Origin: Kuafuiihalomonas sp964477875 | Lineage (GTDB): Bacteria > Myxococcota > Kuafuiibacteriia > Kuafuiibacteriales > Kuafuiibacteriaceae | Assembly: GCA_964477875.1 (NCBI GenBank) | Contig: CAYZFR010000175.1 | Span: 1-8,449, forward strand | Length of the DNA: 8,449 nt | Direction of reading: 5' to 3' | Part shown: positions 1 through 5,792 of the stretch, piece after piece | Layout of the letters: each line of letters opens with the position of its first letter | Position numbering within the stretch: position 1 is the first letter of the stretch | Notes under the pieces: model-generated | What the model was told of the DNA's origin: nothing | Databases searched by the model: none | The model's input: only the letters and a program-made list of their open reading frames with translations | Program-made: the position numbers and the translations under genes

Positions 1-1
1 C

Positions 2-640
2 GAATGGCGCAGCCGAGAGGTGCTGGTCACGAGCCTCTTCTTTGGCTTCACCGTCGTTCTCGTCTTCTCCTTCTCCTTCTTCCGGGGGGACGCGCCCCTG
101 TCGGTGGTGGGGGCCGGCATTCTATGGGTCTCGGTGGCCTTTGCCGGCAACTTGGCCCTCTCCCGCCTGTTCGACCGAGAGCGGGTCAACGACGGCCTCA
201 AGGGTTTGCTGCTCATCGGCGTCCGCCCCGAGGCCGTCTTCTTCGGAAAGCTGGCCGGCGTCGTGCTCTTGATGAGCTTGCTGCAGGCGGTGGTCACGCT
301 CTCGGTGCTCTTCTTCTTCAGCCTGGGGCTGCCTCCCGTACGGCTGGCCGCTCTGGCGGGCACCCTGTTCCTGGGCGCGGTCGGCTACGGGGCCTTGGGG
401 GTCATCCTCAACGCCCTTCTCTTGGACTCCCGCAGCCGCGACGTCCTTTTTTCGGTCGTGCTGGTCCCCTTGGTGCTGCCCGTGCTCATCATCGGGGTGA
501 AAGCGAGCACCGCCCTGTTGGAGCCGGAGCTGGAGTGGACGCAGTTCGGGATTTGGATGAGAGTCCTCGCCGCCTTCGACCTGCTCTTCTGCGCCGCCGG
601 CGCGTGGTTGTTCGGGCCGGTCACCATCGAGTCGTCATGA
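2..640 (+). CDS. ccmB: Heme exporter protein CcmB (5' partial)
   Basis: This is the membrane subunit of the CcmAB ABC-type transporter, which works with CcmC to release heme-loaded CcmE during cytochrome c maturation (System I) in the inner membrane. The reading frame is open from base 2 and gives 212 residues. The family is about 220 residues long, so only roughly ten codons are missing. It starts inside the typical N-terminal block (EWRSREVLVTSLFFGF), and the GTG at position 20 is an internal codon, not the start. About six hydrophobic segments can be seen. The conserved cytoplasmic loop after TM2 is present (DRERVNDGLKGLLLIGVRPE, about residues 58-77 of the visible part), followed by FFGKL. 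The stop codon overlaps the ccmC start in ATGA, so the two are translationally coupled. The ATPase ccmA is expected just upstream, outside the window. The assignment rests on recognised family motifs and the ccmC neighbour. Confidence 0.93.
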   Translation, partial: EWRSREVLVTSLFFGFTVVLVFSFSFFRGDAPLSVVGAGILWVSVAFAGNLALSRLFDRERVNDGLKGLLLIGVRPEAVFFGKLAGVVLLMSLLQAVVTLSVLFFFSLGLPPVRLAALAGTLFLGAVGYGALGVILNALLLDSRSRDVLFSVVLVPLVLPVLIIGVKASTALLEPELEWTQFGIWMRVLAAFDLLFCAAGAWLFGPVTIESS

Positions 641-1314
641 AGAAGAATCCGATCGCTTTGTCCGTCCTGTCCGCTGGCGCCGCCCTGGTCTTGGCCATCG
701 GCACTTGGATGGTCTTTTTTCACGCCGCCCAGGAGGCGAAGATGGGCTTCGTCCAGAAGATCTTCTACTTCCACGTCCCCGCGGCCTGGATGATGCTGCT
801 GTCGGTTCCGCTGATGGCGGTCGGCGCGGTCGGCTACCTCGGCACCCGGCGTCCTTTCTGGGACCGGCTCGCCGACAGCGCGGTCGAGCTCTCGATCTTG
901 TTCGGCGCCCTGGTCCTGATCACCGGCCCCCTCTGGGGCCGGAAGGCATGGGGCGTCTACTGGGTGTGGGACGTGCGCTTGACCTCTTCCCTGGTCCTGG
1001 TGCTGACCCTGGTCGCCTGCAAGATCGTGCGCTCCTATTCCGGGAGCCAGGCCCGCCAGGTTGGCGCCGCCCTCAGCCTCCTGGCGGTGCTGAACGCGGT
1101 CTTCGTGTGGGTATCGGTCGACATCTGGCGGGGGACCCACCCGCCCAAGCTCGTGCAGACCTTGGAGCCGTCCATGATGCAGACCTTCTGGCTGTGCGTG
1201 CTCGGTTTCCATCTGGCCTACGCCAGCCTTCTTTGGACCCGGCTCCGGATGGCTCGCCTGCAGGACGAGCTCGAAGAGCTCGAGGTCGAGCTGCAGGAGG
1301 AGCAGCCGGCATGA
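637..1314 (+). CDS. ccmC: Heme exporter/heme-handling protein CcmC
   Basis: CcmC is an inner-membrane heme-handling protein that presents heme to CcmE for covalent capture and later transfer to apocytochrome c. The protein has 225 residues and six membrane spans. The tryptophan-rich WWD signature lies at about residues 98-119 (GPLWGRKAWGVYWVWDVRLT). The two external heme-ligand histidines expected for the family are H46 in FYFHVPAAWM and H168 in WRGTHPPK. The ATG start at 637 overlaps the ccmB stop. A longer open frame reaches back to position 4, but its first 211 codons are a shadow of ccmB. The C-terminus after the last span is a charged, probably coiled-coil tail (residues about 202-225, rich in Glu and Leu). 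Its DNA contains short GAGCTCGA repeats and also supplies the GGAGGA ribosome-binding site of the next gene. Membrane topology and the WWD motif make the call firm. Confidence 0.96.
   Translation: MKKNPIALSVLSAGAALVLAIGTWMVFFHAAQEAKMGFVQKIFYFHVPAAWMMLLSVPLMAVGAVGYLGTRRPFWDRLADSAVELSILFGALVLITGPLWGRKAWGVYWVWDVRLTSSLVLVLTLVACKIVRSYSGSQARQVGAALSLLAVLNAVFVWVSVDIWRGTHPPKLVQTLEPSMMQTFWLCVLGFHLAYASLLWTRLRMARLQDELEELEVELQEEQPA
1296..1301 (+). promoter_or_regulatory. Strong ribosome-binding site for the CcmD-family gene
   Basis: GGAGGA lies nine bases before the ATG at 1311 and inside the last codons of ccmC, where it encodes Glu-Glu of the C-terminal tail. It is the clearest Shine-Dalgarno sequence in the operon. 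It suggests the CcmD-like protein can be initiated independently as well as by coupling. Confidence 0.7.
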
Positions 1315-1592
1315 AGCAACTGCTGGTCGCAGCCGTCTTCGCTCTCGGGCTGCTCGTGGCTGGCGTCGGGGCCCAGGCGCAATCGCCGACCGAAACCGCG
1401 ACCACGCCGCCGGCCGGTTTCGTGCCCATAAAGGGCAAGAACCGGGCGGCGCAGACGCCTGCCGGGCCGCTGGTCGTGGCAGCCTACGCCGCGGTGCTGG
1501 CCGGGCTGTTCATCTACCTGATCTACGTCCAGCGAACCCAAGGCGAGATCGCCCGGCAAATCGAAGAGCTTCGCCGGCGCAAAGACTCGTGA
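1311..1592 (+). CDS. ccmD: CcmD-family cytochrome c maturation protein with an N-terminal signal segment
   Basis: This is a small membrane protein of 93 residues. CcmD stabilises the CcmABC complex and assists release of heme-loaded CcmE. Three parts are visible. The first is an N-terminal hydrophobic signal-like segment (residues 1-24, ending AQAQ with a plausible AQA cleavage site). The second is an extracytoplasmic linker containing GFVPIKGK (36-43). The third is a single membrane span at about 54-74 (VVAAYAAVLAGLFIYLIYVQ), followed by a basic, helical cytoplasmic tail (EIARQIEELRRRKDS). The AAYA...GLFIYLIYV pattern followed by a charged helix is typical of the CcmD family. Classical proteobacterial CcmD is shorter and has no signal segment, and the longer form fits deltaproteobacterial-type members. 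The ATG overlaps the ccmC stop (ATGA), and the stop overlaps the next gene's GTG. The in-frame extension upstream to 705 is a shadow of ccmC. Confidence 0.82.
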   Translation: MKQLLVAAVFALGLLVAGVGAQAQSPTETATTPPAGFVPIKGKNRAAQTPAGPLVVAAYAAVLAGLFIYLIYVQRTQGEIARQIEELRRRKDS

Positions 1593-1726
1593 GCATCCCG
1601 GTCAACCACATCATCCTCATCCCGCTCGCCCTCGGGATCGGCTTTTGGCTGGGCTTCCGTCTCGGCGCCGAGAGCGCCCGCAAGGCGGCCGAAAAGCGCG
1701 CCCGGCGAGAGGCCAGTGGCCCGTGA
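1589..1726 (+). CDS. 45-residue single-span membrane microprotein, coupled to the ccm operon
   Basis: The frame starts with GTG at 1589, which overlaps the TGA of the CcmD-family gene (GTGA), and ends with TGA at 1724-1726. The predicted peptide has one hydrophobic helix at about residues 7-24, VNHIILIPLALGIGFWLGF by eye. It is followed by a strongly basic, helical tail (ARKAAEKRARR), which predicts a cytoplasmic C-terminus by the positive-inside rule. There is no separate Shine-Dalgarno site, so translation probably depends on coupling. I do not recognise a named family, and general small-ORF searches would miss a gene this short. The reasons to believe it are the exact stop-start overlap (the third in a row), the coherent membrane-helix-plus-basic-tail design, and the fact that it fills the operon up to the convergent neighbour. 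By context it could be an accessory of the CcmABCD complex, which is an inference only. Confidence 0.6.
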   Translation: MSIPVNHIILIPLALGIGFWLGFRLGAESARKAAEKRARREASGP

Positions 1727-1727
1727 G

Positions 1728-1746
1728 CGCCGCCGCTCAGGCGGCG
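1728..1746. terminator. GC-rich hairpin between convergent genes, possible bidirectional terminator
   Basis: CGCCGCC (1728-1734) and GGCGGCG (1740-1746) form a perfect 7-bp stem with a 5-base loop. The hairpin lies in the 24-base gap between the end of the ccm operon and the end of the ResB-like gene on the opposite strand. No T-run follows on either strand, so it is not a textbook intrinsic terminator. It could weakly terminate or protect 3' ends of both converging transcripts. Confidence 0.4.
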
Positions 1747-1750
1747 AGGC

Positions 1751-2782
1751 CTAAAGGGCGCGACGAAGCTCATCGAGCAATTCGTCGGTCCGCTGGGCGA
1801 AGGTTGCCTCACGGCCGCGCACCGGTCGGGCCTGGACCTCGATCCGCGGCCCGTCTACCTCCACCCACCAGTCGCCCTCGGGGCGCCCGGCGGCCAGAAA
1901 ACCGAAGCCGATCAGCACGAGTCCCAGCATCAGCAGCAGGGGCAGGGGCCCGGTCGTCAGGCCTCGGCCCGGTCGTGGGACCAGACTGAGACGTCTCGCC
2001 TCCACGCTGACCTCGCCCTGGCGATGGCGCCCGTCGAAGCCAGGCGGTGCATCGGCGTAGACCCAAAACTGCTCGGTGCGCCCGCTCTCCGGGTCCCGGA
2101 TCTCCAGGGAGACCGCCGGCCCGAGGCCGTTGCGGTCGGGAAGGTAGGCGCCGAGCGTGTAGGGACGCGGGTCCCGGAAGAAGGTCCGGGTCTCGCCCTG
2201 GCTCATCTCGAACACGCTTGCCGTGCCGTTGCGTCGGTCTCGGACCTCGAGGACGGCCCGGGCCACCATGTCGGACGGTGGCGGGGGCGCAAGGGAGGCC
2301 GCCCCCGCCATGATGATCACGAGGACGCCCAGGTTCATGGCCAGGTCCGGTGCGCGGCGGCCGAAGTAGAGCTGGACCCGGGCCCCGTCCACCTCCAGAC
2401 GGCCGGGACGGCCAGCGAGGCGGCGAAAGGACCGCTCGACCGTCTCGACCGCGGTTTCGGGGCGCTCGCTTCGGAGCACGGTTCGCCGGGCTGGCCCCAG
2501 GCCTCGGGGCCGGAGGGCGTGGGCGAGCATCGACCCGAACGTGAGGCTGATCGCGGCCCAAAAACACGGAGCGCGGGCCGCTTCGGTCAGTCCCCAGGCC
2601 GCCCACTCTCGAAGCTCGGCGTACCGCTCGCTCTCGAGCAGCGCCTCGGCCCACCAGCCCTGAGGGAAGCGGGCGGCGACCAAGACCCAGGCGGTGGTGA
2701 GGGCGGTGGCCAGACCCACCGCCGGACCCGAGCCCAGGCCGCGGAACGGGATGCGGACCCAGGCCGGCGAGACGGCGTTCAT
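1751..2782 (-). CDS. Divergent ResB-like cytochrome c biogenesis membrane protein
   Basis: This is a 343-residue membrane protein with the ResB/Ccs1 layout. In that family ResB works with ResA/CcsA in System II heme delivery. TM1 is at about 19-39 and TM2 at about 73-90. A soluble stretch precedes TM3 at about 146-164 (DLAMNLGVLVIIMAG). An extracytoplasmic domain follows (about 165-279, containing GLGPAVSLEIRDPESG and FWVYADAPPGF), then TM4 (280-298) and a cytoplasmic tail with WWVEVDG. The proportions and the GPAV...W...PPGF pattern point to ResB. However, the position where ResB usually has a membrane histidine (HLG) reads NLG here (N150), so heme ligation may differ. The ATG at 2782 overlaps the cytochrome stop (ATGA). 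The frame stays open to 2890, but that extension lies inside the cytochrome gene. No CcsA partner is visible in the window. The function is likely assembly of the adjacent cytochrome. Confidence 0.72.
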   Translation of the reverse strand: MNAVSPAWVRIPFRGLGSGPAVGLATALTTAWVLVAARFPQGWWAEALLESERYAELREWAAWGLTEAARAPCFWAAISLTFGSMLAHALRPRGLGPARRTVLRSERPETAVETVERSFRRLAGRPGRLEVDGARVQLYFGRRAPDLAMNLGVLVIIMAGAASLAPPPPSDMVARAVLEVRDRRNGTASVFEMSQGETRTFFRDPRPYTLGAYLPDRNGLGPAVSLEIRDPESGRTEQFWVYADAPPGFDGRHRQGEVSVEARRLSLVPRPGRGLTTGPLPLLLMLGLVLIGFGFLAAGRPEGDWWVEVDGPRIEVQARPVRGREATFAQRTDELLDELRRAL

Positions 2783-3249
2783 CGGCTCGGCGGGGCCTCC
2801 GCGGTATGAGGGAGGCGGTTCGTGCAGACCCGGCGAATGGCCTCGCCATACGAGAAGTCCCTCAGCCCCGGCGCCGAGCCCCGGTGGCATTGGGCGCAGG
2901 TCTGCGGCGTGATCGGCTGCAGGCCCATCAGCTTGGAGAGCACCTCATCCCGCATCACCGCCTCGGCCGCGTAGCTCCGGCCGGGGCCATGACAGGACTC
3001 GCACTGGACGCCTCGGAGCTCCGGCGGGCCCTCGGGCGCCATGTTGTGGCAGGAGGCGCAGGCGGGGTCCCGGGCCTGCCGCGGGGTCAAGGAGCGAAGG
3101 GCGTTGGCGTGGGGCCCCTCCTTCCAGGCTTGAAGCTGCGGCGCGTGGCAGGTGCCGCAGCGCTCGGCCCCCAGAAACTCGTGGATGTCGGCGGCATGCG
3201 CAGAGCCGGCGGTGACCACGAGGAGGGCCGTCAGCGCGAGTCGATGCAC
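2779..3249 (-). CDS. Secreted tetraheme c-type cytochrome (cytochrome c554-like)
   Basis: This is a 156-residue exported electron-transfer protein. The N-terminus is a signal peptide (MHRLALTALLVVTAGSAHA, cleavage near residue 19 or 20). Four CXXCH heme c attachment sites are present: C31-H35 (CGTCH), C64-H68 (CASCH), C83-H87 (CESCH) and C118-H122 (CAQCH). Surrounding motifs match the cytochrome c554/multiheme group: FLGAERCGTCH, WKEGPHANAL with a likely distal histidine at H47, and GVQCESCHGPG. A fifth Cys-His pair near the C-terminus (C132TNRLPH138) lacks CXXCH spacing and is not counted. Translation starts at a GTG, with a stop codon in frame 18 bases upstream, so no longer start is possible. 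The Shine-Dalgarno match is weak. The gene leads a two-gene operon with the ResB-like protein and faces coaE divergently. The redox partner or substrate cannot be read from the sequence. Confidence 0.88.
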   Translation of the reverse strand: MHRLALTALLVVTAGSAHAADIHEFLGAERCGTCHAPQLQAWKEGPHANALRSLTPRQARDPACASCHNMAPEGPPELRGVQCESCHGPGRSYAAEAVMRDEVLSKLMGLQPITPQTCAQCHRGSAPGLRDFSYGEAIRRVCTNRLPHTAEAPPSR

Positions 3250-3384
3250 GCCCGGGAGCCTACCAGGCTATCGCGCCCGGGACTCGCCTGAATTCTCGGG
3301 AGACATGGAGCCGATGCCGAAGAACGGATGCTTCTCTCGCCTCGCCGGTTGGCCGGTCCCGGTCGCTCCGCTATTCGGAGCCCG
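3250..3384. promoter_or_regulatory. Divergent intergenic region between the tetraheme cytochrome and coaE
   Basis: These 135 bases must carry the promoters for both divergent transcripts. No convincing -35/-10 pair is visible. GCCCGGGA occurs twice (3250-3257 and 3275-3282, 25 bases apart, each containing the palindrome CCCGGG). Between the copies lies AGCCT-acc-AGGCT (3257-3269), a small perfect inverted repeat. This arrangement sits immediately upstream of the cytochrome start on the minus strand and could be an operator or a 5'-leader hairpin. A 32-codon frame begins at the ATG at 3305 and overlaps the coaE start, but it lacks family support. Role and binding protein are unknown. Confidence 0.35.
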
Positions 3385-3984
3385 GTGCGGCGGATCGGAC
3401 TGACAGGGGGCATCGGAAGCGGGAAGTCGACGGTGGCGGCCATGCTGGCCGAGGCCGGGATCCCCGTCGTGGACGCGGATCAGCTCGCGCGGGCCGCGGT
3501 CGCCCCGGGTACGCCGGGCCTGGAGGCGGTCCGGGCCCGCTTCGGCCCTGGGATCTTGGATGCCGGCGGCGCTCTGGATCGCCCTGCCCTCGGCCGGCTC
3601 GTCTTCGCAGACGCCGCTGCCCGCAGAGACCTTGAGGCCATCGTCCACCCCGAAGTGGCCCGGCTGAGTCAGGCCGCTTTCGCCGAGCTGGAAGCCGAGG
3701 GTCACCCGGCCGCGGTCTACGACGTGCCGCTTCTGTTCGAGACGGGGCGCGAAGGCGAGTTCGACATGACGGTGGTCGTCTCGGCGCCGCCGGCGGAGCA
3801 GCGGGCCCGGATCCAGGCCCGGGACGGCACCGACGCCGAAGCAGCCCAGGCTCGCATCGACGCCCAGATGCCCCTCGCGGAGAAGGTCCGTCGGGCCGAC
3901 CTCGTCATCGACAACGGCGGGAGCCTGCAAGAGACTCGGCGGCAAGTGGACGAGCTCATCGAGAACTTGAAGGGACGAGCGTGA
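3385..3984 (+). CDS. coaE: Dephospho-CoA kinase
   Basis: CoaE catalyses the last step of coenzyme A synthesis in the cytoplasm: ATP-dependent phosphorylation of the ribose 3'-hydroxyl of dephospho-CoA. With the GTG start at 3385 the protein has 199 residues, the usual family length, and begins MRRIGLTGGIGSGKST as CoaE proteins do. Features visible are the P-loop (residues 8-16, GGIGSGKST), DADQLAR (30-36), LVFADAAARRDLEAIVHPEV (72-91), YDVPLLFETG (112-121), and the C-terminal QMPLAEKVRRADLVIDNGG block (about 161-179). GGAG lies four bases before the GTG. An ATG at 3328 would add 19 residues of Pro/Arg-rich sequence not expected for the family, so I prefer 3385. The stop overlaps the GTG of the SDR gene (GTGA), placing both in one transcript. 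Confidence 0.95.
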   Translation: MRRIGLTGGIGSGKSTVAAMLAEAGIPVVDADQLARAAVAPGTPGLEAVRARFGPGILDAGGALDRPALGRLVFADAAARRDLEAIVHPEVARLSQAAFAELEAEGHPAAVYDVPLLFETGREGEFDMTVVVSAPPAEQRARIQARDGTDAEAAQARIDAQMPLAEKVRRADLVIDNGGSLQETRRQVDELIENLKGRA

Positions 3985-5072
3985 AGCGCGTCGTCTTCGT
4001 AACCGGCTTTCCGGGCTTCATCGGCCGGCGGGTGGTGCAAAAGCTCTTCGCAGTCGACGACTCGGTGGAGGTGCTGTGCCTCGTCGAGCCCCAGCAGGTC
4101 GCCCGCGCTCAGCGCGCCAAGAACGCGCTCGTCCTCGAGCACACCCGTGACATCGGCCTCGAAGGCCGCCTTCGAATCATCGAGGGCGACATCACCGCGA
4201 TGGACGTCGGCCTGTCCGGGCCGGAGTACCGAGACGCCACCAGTCGCACCACCGAGATCCATCACCTGGCGGCGATCCGTGCCCTGGACGCCGACCGCCG
4301 GCGAATGGACGCGGTCAATGTGGCCGGCACCGAGGCCCTGCTGTCTCTCGGCCGCTCGATGAACCGGCTCAGCCGCTTCGTCCACTTTTCCAGCGCCTTC
4401 GTGTCGGGCGATCGAACCGGGGTGGTGATGGAGGACGAGCTCCAGGTCGGTCAGTCTTTTCGCAACGGCTACGAGGCCAGCAAGCACCGGGCCGAGGTGC
4501 TGGTCGAGAACGCCAAGGGGCAGCTTCCGGTGACCGTCATCCGCCCGGCCGGCGTGGTCGGCGACTCCGAGACCGGCGAGATCGATCACTTCGACAGCGT
4601 CTATCACCTGGGCATGCTCCTCGCCGGCTCTCCAGCCGCCTTCCCCGTCCCTCTCGGCGGCAGCGGGCGCGCCCCCCTCCACATCGCCCCCGTCGACTAC
4701 CTGGTCGACGCCGTTCACGTCATCGCCAACCAGTCGTGGACCATCGGGCAGACCTTCCACGTCGTCGACCCCAACCCGCTCCCCGTCCGACGGGTCTACG
4801 AGAAGGTGGCCGAGCTCGCCGGCCGCAAGATGCCGCGCTACACCATGCCGGCCAACCTGGCGAAAGCCATCTTGCGGATCCCGGGCATGGAGCGGCTCTC
4901 GTCCATCAGCCACGAGGCGATGGACTACGTGGACCACATGGTCTTCTACAACTCGCGGAACACAAGTCGGGCTCTCGAAGGCTCGGGGATCGCTTGCCCG
5001 TCCTTCGAGGCCTACGTGGAGAATCTGATTCAGTACGTGCGGGAGCACTTCGAGTCTTCGGGAGCCGGTTGA
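3981..5072 (+). CDS. Extended SDR, NAD(P)-dependent epimerase / thioester-reductase-like protein
   Basis: This is a 363-residue Rossmann-fold oxidoreductase. The nucleotide-binding glycine motif is TGFPGFIG (residues 8-15), followed by GDIT (69-72), the HHLAAIRA segment (94-101) and NVAGT (113-117). The catalytic residues are S137/S138 (VHFSSAF) and Y164-x-x-x-K168 (YEASKHRAE). RPAGVVGDSETGE (188-200) resembles the motif seen in the male-sterility/thioester-reductase branch (NAD_binding_4) of fatty acyl-CoA and carboxylic acid reductases. HIAPVDYLVDAV is a typical extended-SDR substrate-domain motif. It is a stand-alone protein with no adenylation or carrier domain, so the substrate is uncertain: an acyl thioester, a lipid intermediate or a sugar nucleotide are all possible. 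The start is GTG at 3981, overlapping the coaE stop, with AGGGA five bases upstream. The link to coenzyme A supply is suggestive but unproven. Confidence 0.78.
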   Translation: MKRVVFVTGFPGFIGRRVVQKLFAVDDSVEVLCLVEPQQVARAQRAKNALVLEHTRDIGLEGRLRIIEGDITAMDVGLSGPEYRDATSRTTEIHHLAAIRALDADRRRMDAVNVAGTEALLSLGRSMNRLSRFVHFSSAFVSGDRTGVVMEDELQVGQSFRNGYEASKHRAEVLVENAKGQLPVTVIRPAGVVGDSETGEIDHFDSVYHLGMLLAGSPAAFPVPLGGSGRAPLHIAPVDYLVDAVHVIANQSWTIGQTFHVVDPNPLPVRRVYEKVAELAGRKMPRYTMPANLAKAILRIPGMERLSSISHEAMDYVDHMVFYNSRNTSRALEGSGIACPSFEAYVENLIQYVREHFESSGAG

Positions 5073-5090
5073 GCTGGCTGGGCGACCGGC
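5064..5090. terminator. Inverted repeat in the convergent gap between the SDR and rhomboid genes
   Basis: GCCGGTTG (5064-5071) can pair with CGACCGGC (5083-5090), giving an 8-bp stem with one wobble pair on the plus-strand RNA and an 11-base loop. It overlaps the SDR stop codon and lies in the 27-base gap between converging genes. There is no T-run, so terminator function is only possible. Confidence 0.28.
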
Positions 5091-5099
5091 CCCGGGGGC

Positions 5100-5792
5100 T
5101 CATTTCCTTCTCCGGCGGGCGCGGCCAGAGCCTCTGATGCGGAGGCCGACGCCGACCAAGGCGCCGAAGAGAAAGCCACCAATGTGGGCGAACCAGGCGA
5201 CGCTGTCGACGACCTGGGTGGCGCTGGTGACGGAAGCGTAGCCGTTCAGGAACTGCTGGAGGCTCCAGATCCCCAGGAAGACGACGGCGGGGACTTCGAT
5301 GAAGGTGAGGAAGATGAACACCGGGAACAAGGTGACGACCCGGGCCTTGGGGAACGTAACCAGATAGGCGCCGAGGACGCCGGCGATGGCGCCGGAGGCG
5401 CCGACCATGGGGGTGGTGCTCTCGGGCCGGACGGCCCACTGGGCCATGGCGCCGGCGACCCCCGCCGCCACGTAGAAGAACGGATAGAGGAAGTGGCCGA
5501 GGCGATCTTCGATGTTGTCCCCGAAGACGCGGAGATAGAGCAGATTTCCGAGCACGTGAAACCACCCGCCGTGGAGGAACATGGCGGTCACCGCGTCCTG
5601 AAGGCCGTCGAGCGGGGCCTCGCCGAGGCGAGCGGGGACGAAACCGTATTCACGGATGAAGGGCCCGAGCTGGTCTTCCAGGCTGAGCTGATAACCGAAC
5701 GCGAGTCCGCAGCCCGCCATGAGCAGGAAGTTCACGAAGGGGACCCGGACCCGAGGGTTGATGTCCCTGATCGGAATCAACGGGAGCGCCAT
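5100..5792 (-). CDS. Rhomboid family intramembrane serine protease
   Basis: This is a 230-residue polytopic membrane protease that cleaves transmembrane segments of membrane proteins. The N-terminus MALPLIPIRDINPRVRVPF is the usual cytoplasmic lead of bacterial rhomboids, followed by the first span. The family signature HGGWFHVLGNLLYL (residues 74-87) supplies the oxyanion-region residues H79 and N83. The catalytic serine is S133 in GASGAIAGVLGAYL, and the catalytic histidine is H203 in WFAHIGGFLFGALVG. The C-terminus is a basic tail (RARRRRK) predicted to be cytoplasmic. The ATG at 5792 is chosen because it gives the family-typical start. The frame continues upstream to a TTG at 5855, adding 21 residues without family support. 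The gene stands alone, convergent to the SDR and divergent from aminopeptidase P. Its substrate cannot be inferred. Confidence 0.93.
   Translation of the reverse strand: MALPLIPIRDINPRVRVPFVNFLLMAGCGLAFGYQLSLEDQLGPFIREYGFVPARLGEAPLDGLQDAVTAMFLHGGWFHVLGNLLYLRVFGDNIEDRLGHFLYPFFYVAAGVAGAMAQWAVRPESTTPMVGASGAIAGVLGAYLVTFPKARVVTLFPVFIFLTFIEVPAVVFLGIWSLQQFLNGYASVTSATQVVDSVAWFAHIGGFLFGALVGVGLRIRGSGRARRRRK

Noticed and set aside
4..636. The 5' extension of the ccmC frame back to position 4
   Set aside because: The translation is Arg/Gly/Pro-rich shadow sequence over ccmB. The real ccmC begins at 637 at the ATGA overlap.
1264..1292. GAGCTCGA short repeats near the ccmC 3' end
   Set aside because: They are explained by the Glu-Leu-rich coding sequence of the CcmC tail and are not an independent repeat element.
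2024..2809. Plus-strand frames opposite the ResB-like gene (261 codons and shorter)
   Set aside because: No motif or hydrophobic pattern is seen. The minus strand shows a coherent four-span membrane protein coupled to the cytochrome.
3328..3384. The ATG at 3328 as the coaE start
   Set aside because: It would add 19 Pro/Arg-rich residues before the P-loop. GTG 3385 gives the family-typical N-terminus and length and has GGAG just upstream.
3305..3403. A 32-codon frame (MEPMPKNGCFSRL...) overlapping the start of coaE, a possible leader peptide
   Set aside because: The GGGAGA before the first ATG is too close for a normal ribosome-binding site, there is no family support, and its stop falls inside coaE without an obvious coupling geometry.
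3717..5048. A 443-codon minus-strand frame opposite the SDR and the coaE 3' end
   Set aside because: Composition is His/Asp/Val-rich without domains, a mirror of the codon pattern of the real SDR gene.
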